Source: an uncultured Pseudomonadales bacterium
GTDB lineage: Bacteria > Pseudomonadota > Gammaproteobacteria > Pseudomonadales > Porticoccaceae
DNA length: 64,000 bases
Direction: 5' to 3'
Assembly (NCBI GenBank): GCA_943846685.1
Contig: OX044363.1
Coordinates: forward strand, 1,829,386-1,893,385
Below the pieces are notes generated by a model, which saw only the letters and a list, made by a program, of their open reading frames with translations, did not search any database and was not told the origin of the DNA. Below, piece after piece: positions 19,585 through 29,287 of this stretch. Position numbers and translations under genes: made by a program. Position 1 is the first letter of the stretch; every line of letters begins with the position of its first letter.

Positions 19585-20714
19585 TAGACCTGTACTCCGT
19601 CAGCTGCCTTACTCGTTGGAAGACGGGATTTCTTTGGCCGACCCGATCTAAGCAGCACAAGAGCCAGACTCAAATAGACAAAATGTACCGGCAACATGGT
19701 CACCGAGACCGGCACTGAACCGGACTCAATAGCGCCGCGCATCGCATTTAGGGAAACCAGATAGGTGAAATATAAAACAATCGCCGGCAGCAATTTACCA
19801 AAGCGGCCCTGACGGTTATTCGTTCGACTTAAGGGGACTGCAAGTAATGTCACTACGATTACCAGCAATGGAATAGAGAGGCGCCACTGCAGTGTTGCCT
19901 GCAATTCGAGATCATCCGAGTCGAGCAAGGCTTGAGTAGTAATAGCATCGGTCTTAAGTGTTCTATCAAGCGGCTTACTGTCCTTCAGTCGAGAACCGTA
20001 CTCTTCAAAATAGGTAATCTGGTAATCGTTTTGACCGGGAATGCCCTCAATACGGTAACCCTTATCCAACACTAGGTAACGCTCCGGGCCATCTTCTGAA
20101 TCGCCCTCAGCCTGTTTCTGTCGACCCTTTTCCGCCAACACCAACACCAGACTGCGGTCTGAGTTTTCTTCACTGCCGACAGTCATGGCCAGGAACACTT
20201 CATCCAGCTCACGATCTTCGGTCACCCCTTCAGCATAGGTGACACCTTTGCCGCCAGACAGCGAGTAAAACTTTTTCGGCATTAACTTATCCAGTTCGCT
20301 GCGCTGCTTTTCCGCCTGCTGAAGGGCCTCAGCCTTGGCCATACCAGAAGGTGCCACAGACAGACTTAGCCAAGCGGTAATCGCGGCAAACAAAAGTGCC
20401 AGTACCAGGGTGTAACCCATCAGACGTTTTTCCGAGATACCGCAGGCTTTTAAAACACTCATTTCGTTTTGGATATGCAGGCGACCAAAGGAGAGCAACA
20501 CCGCTAAAAAGAAAGCCAGAGGTAAGGTCAGTTCAAGAAAACCGGGGATTCGATAGCCGATCATGGCGAAAATAACGCTCGATTCCATATCCCCAGTAAC
20601 CGCTTTGGCGAGATACTTTACAAAGCGACCGCTCATCAATACCAGCAGCAGAATCACACAGACAGCGGTGGTGGCGGAGAGAATTTCACGGCATAGATAA
20701 CGAAAAATAATCAC
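19584..20714 (-). CDS. lptF: LPS export permease LptF
   Basis: LptF is the partner of LptG in the LptB2FG transporter of the inner membrane. The GTG at 20714 gives VIIFRYLCREIL, which matches the family start; a TTG at 20750 would add 12 residues and cannot be excluded. The N-terminal helices, SFGRLHIQNEMSVLKACGIS, a periplasmic jellyroll region and C-terminal helices (SIPLLVIVVTLLAVPLSR) are all present. It is divergent from pepA, as in Pseudomonas and E. coli, with about 110 bp between them. Confidence 0.94.
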   Translation of the reverse strand: MIIFRYLCREILSATTAVCVILLLVLMSGRFVKYLAKAVTGDMESSVIFAMIGYRIPGFLELTLPLAFFLAVLLSFGRLHIQNEMSVLKACGISEKRLMGYTLVLALLFAAITAWLSLSVAPSGMAKAEALQQAEKQRSELDKLMPKKFYSLSGGKGVTYAEGVTEDRELDEVFLAMTVGSEENSDRSLVLVLAEKGRQKQAEGDSEDGPERYLVLDKGYRIEGIPGQNDYQITYFEEYGSRLKDSKPLDRTLKTDAITTQALLDSDDLELQATLQWRLSIPLLVIVVTLLAVPLSRTNNRQGRFGKLLPAIVLYFTYLVSLNAMRGAIESGSVPVSVTMLPVHFVYLSLALVLLRSGRPKKSRLPTSKAADGVQV

Positions 20715-20831
20715 AGTTAAAGGTTTCAGCCCTTGGGTGTTGTGGTGCAAATTATGCTATCGTCTGTTTCTTGTTTAAAAGAACAATTCGCATAAAAAAC
20801 TTACTAAAAAAACGACGATAACGGAGCAAAC

Positions 20832-22304
20832 ATGGATTTTACTGCATCTTCCGCACAGCTGTTAAATATAAAAGCTGATTCTCTCATTCTACCGACCGGG
20901 CCACAACTAAAAGACAGCGCTCAGGCACTGGATAAATCTTTAGATGGTGCGATCTCTTCGCTTATTAAGGCTGGCGACTTCAGCGGTAGAAAATCCGAGA
21001 CGCTGGTTATGCATATACCTGGGGCCAATGGTAAACGTATTATCTTGCTCGGCACCGAGGGCGCTACAACCAATCAACAGCTTATCAAAGTTATCAGAGC
21101 CGGAGCCTCTGCGCTTAAAAAGACACCAAGTGCCAAAGCTGTCTGGGTTGGCGAAGGTCTCTCGGAAGATGCTGAATGGGAAGCCGGCATTATCGCCCGC
21201 AGCATTCAGACTGCCAGCTACAAATATAGCAGCGGCAAAAAAGCCAAGGCGCAAAAGTTAAAGACTCTGACTTACTGGACCGGCAAAAAAGGCAGTTTAG
21301 CAGCCGCCAAAAAAGGTCTGGGCTATGGTTCAGCAGTGGGCAACGGTATGAATACCGCTCGCCAACTGGGTAATCTGCCGGCCAATATCTGTACACCCAG
21401 CTATCTAGCCACTCAGGCCAAGGCACTTGCCAAAGGCCAGGCTAAAGTTACCACCAGCGTACTTAACGAAGCTGAGATGAAGAAACTCAAGATGGGCTCC
21501 CTGCTTTCGGTTAGTGCGGGTTCAGATGAACCGGGCAAATTAATTGTTATTAAGTACCAGGGTGCCAAAGCTTCAGTTAAGCCAGTGGTACTGGTCGGCA
21601 AAGCGGTTACCTTTGATTCCGGTGGTATCAGCCTGAAACCCGGCCGCGGCATGGATGAAATGAAATACGATATGTGCGGTGGCGCGTCGGTAATCGGCGT
21701 AATCAATGCACTGATTGAAAACCAACTGCCAATCAATGTGGTCGGTATTATTCCGGCAGTCGAAAATATGCCCAATGGCCATGCCACCAAGCCCGGTGAT
21801 GTGGTGACCAGCATGTCTGGCCAGACCATTGAAGTCTTAAATACTGATGCTGAAGGTCGCTTGATTCTCTGTGATGCCCTGACCTATGTCGGACGCTTTA
21901 AGCCAGATACAGTGATTGATATTGCTACCCTAACCGGTGCGGTGATTGGCGCGCTGGGCAAGGAGACGGCCGGCCTGCTCTCCAATGATGACCAGCTGGC
22001 GGAAGATCTTCTCAGCAGTGGCCTGCGCAGTGGTGACCGCGCCTGGCGTCTGCCAATGTACGAAGAGTACGACAGTCTGCTGAAAAGTAACTTTGCCGAT
22101 ATCGCTAATATTGGTGGCCCACAGGCAGGCACTATTACCGCAGCCTGTTTCCTGGGACGCTTCACCAAGAAATATAAATGGGCGCATCTGGATGTTGCCG
22201 GCACCGCCTGGGTATCTGGTGCACAGAAAGGCTCCACTGGACGTCCGGTACCCATCCTGATGGATTACCTGCGTAGCAAAGCGGTAAAGAGTAAAGCGGG
22301 GTAA
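20832..22304 (+). CDS. pepA: Leucyl aminopeptidase (M17)
   Basis: This 490-residue cytosolic M17 aminopeptidase removes N-terminal residues from peptides and in some species also binds DNA at cer/car sites. The dinuclear metal site is visible in VGKAVTFDSGGISLKPG, DMCGGASVIG and the signature NTDAEGRLILCDALTY. The N-terminal domain (residues 1-170) is less conserved, as usual. The ATG at 20832 follows ACGGAGC. holC follows directly (3 bp), with valS further downstream, the usual gammaproteobacterial order. Confidence 0.96.
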   Translation: MDFTASSAQLLNIKADSLILPTGPQLKDSAQALDKSLDGAISSLIKAGDFSGRKSETLVMHIPGANGKRIILLGTEGATTNQQLIKVIRAGASALKKTPSAKAVWVGEGLSEDAEWEAGIIARSIQTASYKYSSGKKAKAQKLKTLTYWTGKKGSLAAAKKGLGYGSAVGNGMNTARQLGNLPANICTPSYLATQAKALAKGQAKVTTSVLNEAEMKKLKMGSLLSVSAGSDEPGKLIVIKYQGAKASVKPVVLVGKAVTFDSGGISLKPGRGMDEMKYDMCGGASVIGVINALIENQLPINVVGIIPAVENMPNGHATKPGDVVTSMSGQTIEVLNTDAEGRLILCDALTYVGRFKPDTVIDIATLTGAVIGALGKETAGLLSNDDQLAEDLLSSGLRSGDRAWRLPMYEEYDSLLKSNFADIANIGGPQAGTITAACFLGRFTKKYKWAHLDVAGTAWVSGAQKGSTGRPVPILMDYLRSKAVKSKAG

Positions 22305-22307
22305 TTG

Positions 22308-22736
22308 ATGACCGATGTCTCTTTTTACAAGTTGTCAGGCGACCTTCAGGTTGCCCTGGCACTTGTCTGTCAGCTCGCCCAAAAAGCCCTGAAAATGAAT
22401 CAGCAGGTACTCTGCCTGGTGGCCGATAATAAAACTGCAGAAACGCTCAACAAAATGCTCTGGGACTTTCAGGCCAGTGCCTTTGTGCCCCACGGTATTG
22501 GCGCTGAACAGATGCCGGTAGCGATCACTGTCGACAGCGAACCCGCCGATCACCACAGCATATTAATCAACCTGCAGGCCGAGATTCCCACCTGGTTTAG
22601 CCGCTTTGAACGGGTGATGGAAATTATTTACCAGCAGCCTGAATACGAGCAGGCCAAGCGCGACAACTTCAAGTTTTACAAGGAACGCGGCTATCCGTTA
22701 AGCTTTCACGATCTTAGCGAAAAGTTTAAACCTTAA
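22308..22736 (+). CDS. holC: DNA polymerase III chi subunit
   Basis: HolC (142 residues) joins psi (HolD) in the clamp-loader complex and contacts single-strand binding protein. The start at 22308 gives MTDVSFYKLSG. Conserved landmarks are LACQLAQKA-type helix QLAQKALKMNQQVL, LNKMLWDFQASAFVPHGI and the C-terminal RERWRxY-like YKERGYPLSFHDL. It sits between pepA and valS as in other gammaproteobacteria. Confidence 0.93.
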   Translation: MTDVSFYKLSGDLQVALALVCQLAQKALKMNQQVLCLVADNKTAETLNKMLWDFQASAFVPHGIGAEQMPVAITVDSEPADHHSILINLQAEIPTWFSRFERVMEIIYQQPEYEQAKRDNFKFYKERGYPLSFHDLSEKFKP

Positions 22737-22763
22737 AGAACAGCCCTAAATGAATAGCAAAAC

Positions 22764-23165
22764 ATGAACAACAAAAGCGGCGACGATCGCTATCCCAACT
22801 ATGAAAACCTTCTCGACGACCTCTACTCCCTGCAGAAAAACCTGCTGCCCGAGGCAGATATAGCGTCGCAGAACAACAGCCCGCTGCCTCCCAGCGTTGC
22901 CGATGAAGATGCTTATAATCTCGAGATCCCCATTCTTACCGAAGTGGTCGACAGCGAGATCCATGACGAGCGGCAGCTAAAAGAAAAATTTAACAGCGCC
23001 CAGCAGCATCTTTTCGACCAACCCTCTTCACCACAGCCAGTCACCGATGAGCAGATCAATGCGGTGGTGGCAAAGTTAATGGCGCGCATGCGACCCAAGA
23101 TTGACCAGATATTGCGCGACAAGATCCGCAGTATGGTTGAAGAGCGTTTTAACCGCGAAAACTAA
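22764..23165 (+). CDS. Hypothetical protein between holC and valS
   Basis: The 133-residue acidic protein is soluble with no signal or membrane segment. The N-terminal half is low in structure and rich in Asp, Pro and Ser. The C-terminal half has a predicted helical segment (EQINAVVAKLMARMRPKIDQ) that could be amphipathic. Several Pseudomonas-like genomes carry a small hypothetical gene at this position, but I do not recognise a family with a known role. Codon use resembles the neighbours and the gene is in line with holC and valS, so it is likely real. Confidence 0.7.
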   Translation: MNNKSGDDRYPNYENLLDDLYSLQKNLLPEADIASQNNSPLPPSVADEDAYNLEIPILTEVVDSEIHDERQLKEKFNSAQQHLFDQPSSPQPVTDEQINAVVAKLMARMRPKIDQILRDKIRSMVEERFNREN

Positions 23166-23250
23166 TCGCAACCATCAGCGCCAACATCTATAATCCCCTG
23201 CTTGATATTTACACCGATAAAACCACCAGAATTAAAGACTGAGCTCAATA

Positions 23251-26146
23251 ATGGAAAAAACATTTGCCCCCCAGGAAATAGAAACCAAATGGTACAAAAC
23301 CTGGGAAGAACGCGGCTATTTTGCGCCCGACGACAGCCGTAAAGAGCGCGATGACGCCTACAGCATTGTTATTCCACCACCCAATGTCACCGGCAGCCTG
23401 CACATAGGCCACGCCCTGCAGCACGGCATTATGGATGCCCTGACCCGCTACAACCGCATGAAAGGCAAAAATCGCTCTGTGGCAAGTGGGTACCGACCAT
23501 GCCGGTATCGCCACCCAGATGGTGGTTGAACGCAAACTGGCCGCCGAGGGCCAGCCCGGTCGCGAAGAGCTTGGCCGAGAAAAATTTATTGAAAAAATCT
23601 GGGATTGGAAAGAAGAGTCCGGCGGCACCATCACCAAACAGATGCGCCGACTCGGCAACTCTGTGGACTGGGAAACCGAACGTTTCACCATGGACGACGG
23701 CTTCTATAAAGGCGTTCAGGAAGCCTTTGTACGCCTGCATGCCGATGGCCTAATCTATCGCGGCAAGCGCTTGGTCAACTGGGATCCCAAGCTACACACC
23801 GCAATCTCCGATCTCGAAGTTGAAAACCGCGAAGTCAAAGGCAAGATGTGGCATCTGCGCTACCCGCTGGCTAACGGTGAAACTACCGACGATGGCAAAG
23901 ACTACATTATCGTCGCCACCACCCGCCCGGAAACTATGCTCGGTGATACCGGCGTAGCAGTTAACCCGGAAGACCCACGCTATCAAAACCTGATCGGCAA
24001 GTTTGTTGAATTACCCTTAGTAGGCAGACTGATTCCCATCGTAGCCGACGAATACGCCGACATGGAAAAAGGCACAGGCTGTGTAAAAATCACCCCAGCC
24101 CATGACTTTAATGACTATGAAGTAGGCCAGCGTCAAAAGCTGCCGATGATCAATATTCTCACCACCAATGCCGATATTCGCCAGACCGCCGAATGCGTGA
24201 ATAGCGACGGCAGTGATAACAACGAACTCGACCCTACCCTTCCAGAAAAGTACCGCGGTATGGAACGCTTTGCCGCGCGCCGTGAAATTGTCGCCGACTT
24301 TGAAGCCCTGGGTCTGCTGGACAGTATTGAAGAAAACGATATGACCGTACCCTATGGCGATCGCGGTGGCGTGGTTATCGAACCGCTGCTGACTAACCAA
24401 TGGTATGTGGACGCCAAGAAACTGGCTGGCCCAGCCATTGAAGCCGTAGAAGATGGCCGCATTAAATTTGTTCCCCAGCAGTACGAAAATATGTACTTCT
24501 CGTGGATGCGCAACATTAACGACTGGTGTATCTCACGCCAGCTGTGGTGGGGCCATCAAATCCCCGCCTGGTACGACGAAGCCGGCAAAGCCTATGTTGG
24601 CCGCAGTGAAGAAGAGGTTCGAGAGAAATATAACCTCGGTGATATTCCTCTGAAACAGGACGAAGATGTACTGGATACCTGGTTCTCCTCTGCCCTCTGG
24701 ACCTTTGGCACTCAGGGCTGGCCCGAGCAGACCGATCGCTTAAAAATGTTCCACCCCACCGATGTGCTAGTCACTGGTTTTGATATTATTTTCTTCTGGG
24801 TTGCGCGTATGGTGATGATGTCCATGCACCTGATCAAAGATGAAAATGGCGAATCCGAAGTGCCGTTTAAAACTGTCTATGTGACCGGCCTGATCCGCGA
24901 TGAGCAGGGTCAGAAAATGTCCAAGTCGAAAGGCAATGTGCTCGACCCTCTGGATATGATCGACGGCATTGATATTGAAAGCCTGTTGGAAAAGCGCACC
25001 GGCAATATGATGCAGCCCCAGTTGGCTGAAAAGATCGCCGCGCGCACCCGCAAACAGTTCCCCGATGGCATAGAACCCCATGGTTCAGATGCCCTGCGTT
25101 TTACCCTCTGTGCACTGGCCTCAACCGGCCGTGATATCAACTGGGATATGAAACGACTCGAAGGCTACAGAAACTTCTGTAACAAAATCTGGAATGCCTC
25201 GCGTTATGTATTGATGAACGCCCAAAGTGAAGAAGGCGCTCTCGACTGCGGCCAAGACGGCAGCGACAACTACAAACTCAGCCTCGCCGACCGCTGGATT
25301 ATCTCGCGCCTGCAGCAAGCCGAAATCGACGTCACCGCCGCCATCGACAGCTACAGATTTGATCTAGCCGCACAGGCTCTTTACGACTTCGTGTGGAATG
25401 AATACTGTGACTGGTACCTAGAACTATCCAAGCCGGTTCTCTGGGATGAGAATGGCGATCCGGAGCTACAGAAAGGCACCCGCCGCACATTGGTAAGAGT
25501 ATTAGAAGCAACCTTGCGACTGGCTCACCCAATGCTACCGTTTATCACCGAAGAGATCTGGCAGACCATCGCCCCCTTCGCCGGCATTGAACTTAAAGCC
25601 GAGGGCGACACTATTATGTTGCAGCCCTTTCCAATGGCTGACCAAAACAAAATCGACCAAGATTCACTAGCCGATATCGAATGGCTAAAAACCGTGATTG
25701 TCGGCGTGCGTAATATCCGCGGTGAGATGAATATCTCCCCGGCCAAAGCACTGCCTATCTACATGACCAAAGGCGACGCCAACGATCAGCGTCGACTTGA
25801 AGAAAACCGCCAGTTCCTCAGCAAGCTAGCCAGCCTAGAATCAATTACCTGGCTGGATAATCCTGAAGATGCCCCTCTATGCGCCACAGCACTAGCCGGT
25901 GATCTGGAAATCCTAGTGCCTATGGCAGGCCTGATTGATGTGGACGCAGAACTTGCCCGCCTAGATCGTGAAATTGATAAGAATGCTCTGGAAGCGAAAA
26001 AGCTTACCGGCAAACTCAGCAATGCCAAGTTTGTCGATAATGCGCCCGCAGAAGTGGTCGCCAAAGAGCGTCAAAAGCTTAGCGACTTCGAAAGTACCCT
26101 GACCCAGTTACAAGAGAAACGCACTGCAATCGCTGAAATGGCTTAA
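23251..26146 (+). CDS. valS: Valine--tRNA ligase, one frameshift
   Basis: ValRS charges tRNA-Val and edits threonine. The first 74 residues run from 23251 ([31 protein letters not shown] with the HIGH motif). The frame then shifts near 23473-23476, where one extra base sits between MKGKN and [16 protein letters not shown], and the rest continues to 26146. Later landmarks are [17 protein letters not shown] in the editing domain, the KMSKS loop in [16 protein letters not shown] and a C-terminal coiled coil ([16 protein letters not shown]). valS is essential, so this frameshift is almost surely an error in the sequence, which informs how the other frameshifts should be read. Confidence 0.95.
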
Positions 26147-26153
26147 CCCGGGA

Positions 26154-28184
26154 ATGTCGCAAAACTTAAACCCCCAACAGCATGCAGCGCTGAAGTACAT
26201 CGATGGCCCACTACTGGTACTCGCCGGAGCCGGTAGTGGTAAAACCAGCGTAATCACCCGCAAAATCGCCTACCTAGTCGAAGAGTGCGGAATACCCGCA
26301 CGCAATATCGCCGCCGTGACCTTTACCAACAAAGCCGCCCGAGAAATGAAGGCGCGAGTCTCTGCCCTGCTCGGTAAAACCGAAGGCCGAGGCCTAACCG
26401 TCTCCACCTTCCACAACCTCGGACTAAATATTATTCGTACCGAGAGCAAAGCACTGGGCTTTAAACCCGGCTTCTCGATACTCGATCAGGAAGACTGTAA
26501 AAACCTGCTCAAAGAATTATTAGCGCGCCATACAGAGCTCGATGACAAGCTTATCGACACCGCACAAAACACCATCTCCAACTGGAAAAATGGCCTCTTA
26601 GAACCCCATCAGACAGCGAATGCATCCAACAGCACCGGCGAACAAGCCATTGCCATGCTCTACGAACGCTATCAGCGCGCCCTAAAAGCCTACAACGCCG
26701 TCGACTTCGATGACCTGATTATGATCCCCGTGCTGCTATTTAAAAGCCAGCCCGAGATACTGGCCAAATGGAAGCGACGAATACGCTATCTGCTAGTCGA
26801 TGAGTACCAAGACACCAACCTCGCCCAGTACGAACTGGTGAAAACCCTCGTCAACGAAAAACAGGCACTCACCGTCGTAGGCGACGACGACCAATCAATT
26901 TACGCATGGCGTGGCGCAAGACCAGAAAACCTAATGCAACTGCAGGAAGACTTCCCGGCACTCAATATTGTTAAGCTCGAGCAGAACTACCGCTCCACCG
27001 GTCGCATTCTAAAAGCCGCCAACACATTGATCGACAACAACCCTCACCTGATCAGCAAAGCGCTGTGGAGTGAACTGGGTCCCGGCGATCCGCTGCGTTT
27101 TATTAGCAGTGATAATGAAGAAGCCGAATGCGAACGGGTGGTCAATGAAATTATTGATATGCGCCTAAAACGCCGCTGTAAATACAGCGACTTTGCAGTC
27201 CTCTATCGCGGCAATTACCAAGCCAAGATGGTCGAGATTAAACTGCAATCCCAGAGTATTCCCTACGAGATTACCGGCGGCCAATCGTTTTATGCCAAGA
27301 CCGAAATCAAAGATATTATGGCCTACCTGCGGTTAATTATTAACCCAGATGACGACAACGCCATGCTGCGCATTATCAACACGCCAAGACGCCAGATCGG
27401 CCCCACCACTTTGGAAAAACTCGGCGCGTATTCCAATAAACGCAATATCTCGCTCTACGATGCCATCGATGAAGTCGGACTAACCGCCACCATGCCGGCG
27501 AATAATTTAGAGCGCCTAAAACGCTTTAAACACTGGGTGCAAAATATCAATCGCAATGTCTACAACGGCAAACCGATCGAAGCGATTAATGAAATGCTCG
27601 ACGATATCGATTACCTCGACTGGCTAAGACAAAATGCCAGCAGCGATCATGTCGCCCAAAAGCGCTGGGAGAATGTGCAGTTTTTGCTCAATCAATTAGC
27701 CCAGGTACTCAAGAATGATGAGACCGCCACCGATGAAGAAAATGGCGATAGCAAAATTGAAAATGCCATCTCAAAACTAATCCTCAGAGATCTGCTCGAC
27801 CGCGAAAAAGAAGAATCCGCCGATGACAAAGTACAGCTAATGACTCTGCATGCTGCTAAAGGACTAGAGTTCCTGCACGTATTTATGATCGGCATGGAAG
27901 AAGATATCCTGCCCCATAAAAACAGCGTAGAAGGCGGCCAGATAGAAGAAGAACGCCGCCTTGCCTATGTGGGCATCACCCGCGCCCAGCGGACCCTGAC
28001 GATGACCTGTGCCCGACAGCGAACCCAGTTTGGTGAGACATCAGCGACCACGCCGAGCCGGTTTATTGATGAACTACCGGAAGATGATTTGATTCGTATT
28101 GGTGGTGGTGAAGAATTAAGCCCTGAAGAGAATCAGGCAAAGGGAGAGGAATCATTGGCAGCGTTGAAGTCGTTGTTTGGGTAG
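26154..28184 (+). CDS. rep: ATP-dependent DNA helicase Rep
   Basis: Rep is a 3'-5' superfamily 1A helicase that helps replication forks pass obstacles. The 676-residue length equals that of E. coli Rep (673). Motifs in order: NPQQHAAL (Q motif), LAGAGSGKTSVITRKIA (Walker A), AVTFTNKAAREMKARV (Ia), VDEYQDTNLAQYELV (II), GDDDQSIYAWRGA (III), LEQNYRS (IV), VQLMTLHAAKGLEFLHVFMIG (V) and EEERRLAYVGITRA (VI). It begins 7 bp after valS. An array of dispersed repeats lies immediately downstream. Confidence 0.96.
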   Translation: MSQNLNPQQHAALKYIDGPLLVLAGAGSGKTSVITRKIAYLVEECGIPARNIAAVTFTNKAAREMKARVSALLGKTEGRGLTVSTFHNLGLNIIRTESKALGFKPGFSILDQEDCKNLLKELLARHTELDDKLIDTAQNTISNWKNGLLEPHQTANASNSTGEQAIAMLYERYQRALKAYNAVDFDDLIMIPVLLFKSQPEILAKWKRRIRYLLVDEYQDTNLAQYELVKTLVNEKQALTVVGDDDQSIYAWRGARPENLMQLQEDFPALNIVKLEQNYRSTGRILKAANTLIDNNPHLISKALWSELGPGDPLRFISSDNEEAECERVVNEIIDMRLKRRCKYSDFAVLYRGNYQAKMVEIKLQSQSIPYEITGGQSFYAKTEIKDIMAYLRLIINPDDDNAMLRIINTPRRQIGPTTLEKLGAYSNKRNISLYDAIDEVGLTATMPANNLERLKRFKHWVQNINRNVYNGKPIEAINEMLDDIDYLDWLRQNASSDHVAQKRWENVQFLLNQLAQVLKNDETATDEENGDSKIENAISKLILRDLLDREKEESADDKVQLMTLHAAKGLEFLHVFMIGMEEDILPHKNSVEGGQIEEERRLAYVGITRAQRTLTMTCARQRTQFGETSATTPSRFIDELPEDDLIRIGGGEELSPEENQAKGEESLAALKSLFG

Positions 28185-28189
28185 GTTAT

Positions 28190-28625
28190 TCGTCACTCCA
28201 GCGAAGGCTGGAGTCAATCAATCCACATAATTGTCATCCTGAATTTAGCTGTCATCCTGAATTTAGCTGTCATCCTGAACGAAGTGAAGGATCTCTCTCG
28301 ACCTGAATTTAGCTGTCATCCCGAATTTAGCTGTCATCCTGAATTTAGCTGTCATCCTGAACGAAGTGAAGGATCTCTCTCGACCGTCATCCTGAATTTA
28401 GCTGTCATCCTGAATTTAGCTGTCATCCTGAACGAAGTGAAGGATCTCTCTCGACCGTCATCCGAATTTAGCTGTCATCCTGAATTTAGCTGTCATCCTG
28501 AATTTAGCTGTCATCCTGAACGAAGTGAAGGATCTCTCTCGACGTCATCCGAATTTAGCTGTCATCCTGAATTTAGCTGTCATCCTGAACGAAGTGAAGG
28601 ATCTCTCTCGACTGTCATCCCGACA
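28190..28625. repeat. Tandem array of GTCATCCTGA repeats
   Basis: After a CACTCCAGCGAAGGCTGGAGTC palindrome (longer than quoted here by a few bases), two interleaved units repeat. A short unit of 18 bp, GTCATCCTGAATTTAGCT, occurs about eleven times. A long unit starting GTCATCCTGAACGAAGTGAA and ending GGATCTCTCTCGAC occurs five times (near 28268, 28336, 28421, 28512, 28577). The open frames across it translate to CHPERSEGSL-type strings and are not genes. The same family of repeats occurs at 48.66-48.93, 49.6-49.96 and 62.1-62.3 kb. No promoter or RNA was recognised. Confidence 0.9.
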
Positions 28626-28651
28626 GAGCGCCGTCAATATTTGCAATTTTG

Positions 28652-28676
28652 ATAAACTTTCATCTGACCCCGGTTT
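28652..28676. repeat. Isolated RAYT-associated repeat copy
   Basis: ATAAACTTTCATCTGACCCC followed by GGTTT is a single copy of the repeat that brackets the RAYT transposase, here between the tandem array and the next gene. Confidence 0.8.
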
Positions 28677-28720
28677 CAAAAGTCCTTTTTGGCTACTCCT
28701 CCGTTCAAGCTGTATCCTCA

Positions 28721-29287
28721 TTAAGTGGCGAATGGATCTCGCAAGGTGGCTTGAGGTGGGGCGCTCAAATTGAGACGACTGCCGGCAAACAAAATAAGAT
28801 CTTTGTTGATGGGTGCCTGGTTAAGCAGGTCAAGCAAACTCTGATCATCCAGCACTGGCTGAGTCAATTGGCCTTTCGGGTTTGGGAAACCAGCATTTTT
28901 CCAGGCTTTTGCGACCAACAGCAGATCATAGATGCGGCTCATACTTGATGAATGCGGAGTGGATTTACCAACCATCCAGTTATAGTAGGTTTTTCTGCTC
29001 TGTAAATGACAAATACTCACCAGCGCCGTTACACTCAAACCAAAGGTGTCACGAATACTGTCAGTAATTTCTTGGATATTGTTTTTGGGGGCTGGCTGAA
29101 TAAATAGGTTGGCACCACTAGCGGCGCGCGAAGAGATGCGAACGAGACTGCCACCGGAACCCTGAAAGACACCGAATTGTTGCTCAAGGTACTCCTGTGG
29201 CACCGGGCAACTTTGAACAGCTGCATCGACAGGGCTGCATGCGCCGCTTGAGGTTCCAAAATAGCCATCGTTTAGTGCTAATTCCAT
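28721..29287 (-). CDS. HTH-containing hypothetical protein, partner of a TIGR04255 gene
   Basis: The 188-residue protein has a disordered Ser/Gly-rich N-terminal half. A helix-turn-helix-like region follows near residues 90-140 (FGLSVTALVSICHLQSRKTY then YNWMVGKSTPHSSSMSRIYDL). A C-terminal helical segment (DDQSLLDLLNQAPINKD) recalls the toxin-binding ends of Xre/MbcA-type antitoxins. It overlaps the upstream TIGR04255 gene by 10 bp (ATGGAATTAG), so the two are translated together. I infer a DNA-binding regulator or antitoxin-like partner. No exact family is recognised. Confidence 0.7.
   Translation of the reverse strand: MELALNDGYFGTSSGACSPVDAAVQSCPVPQEYLEQQFGVFQGSGGSLVRISSRAASGANLFIQPAPKNNIQEITDSIRDTFGLSVTALVSICHLQSRKTYYNWMVGKSTPHSSSMSRIYDLLLVAKAWKNAGFPNPKGQLTQPVLDDQSLLDLLNQAPINKDLILFAGSRLNLSAPPQATLRDPFAT

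Noticed and set aside
28190-28625. CRISPR array
   Set aside because: Units are directly adjacent with no unique spacers of constant length and no cas gene is in the window.
28284-28652. Plus-strand frame of 122 codons rich in CHPE and SEGSL
   Set aside because: It is a translation of the tandem repeats (period not linked to a protein) and the same strings appear in many genomes as false genes.
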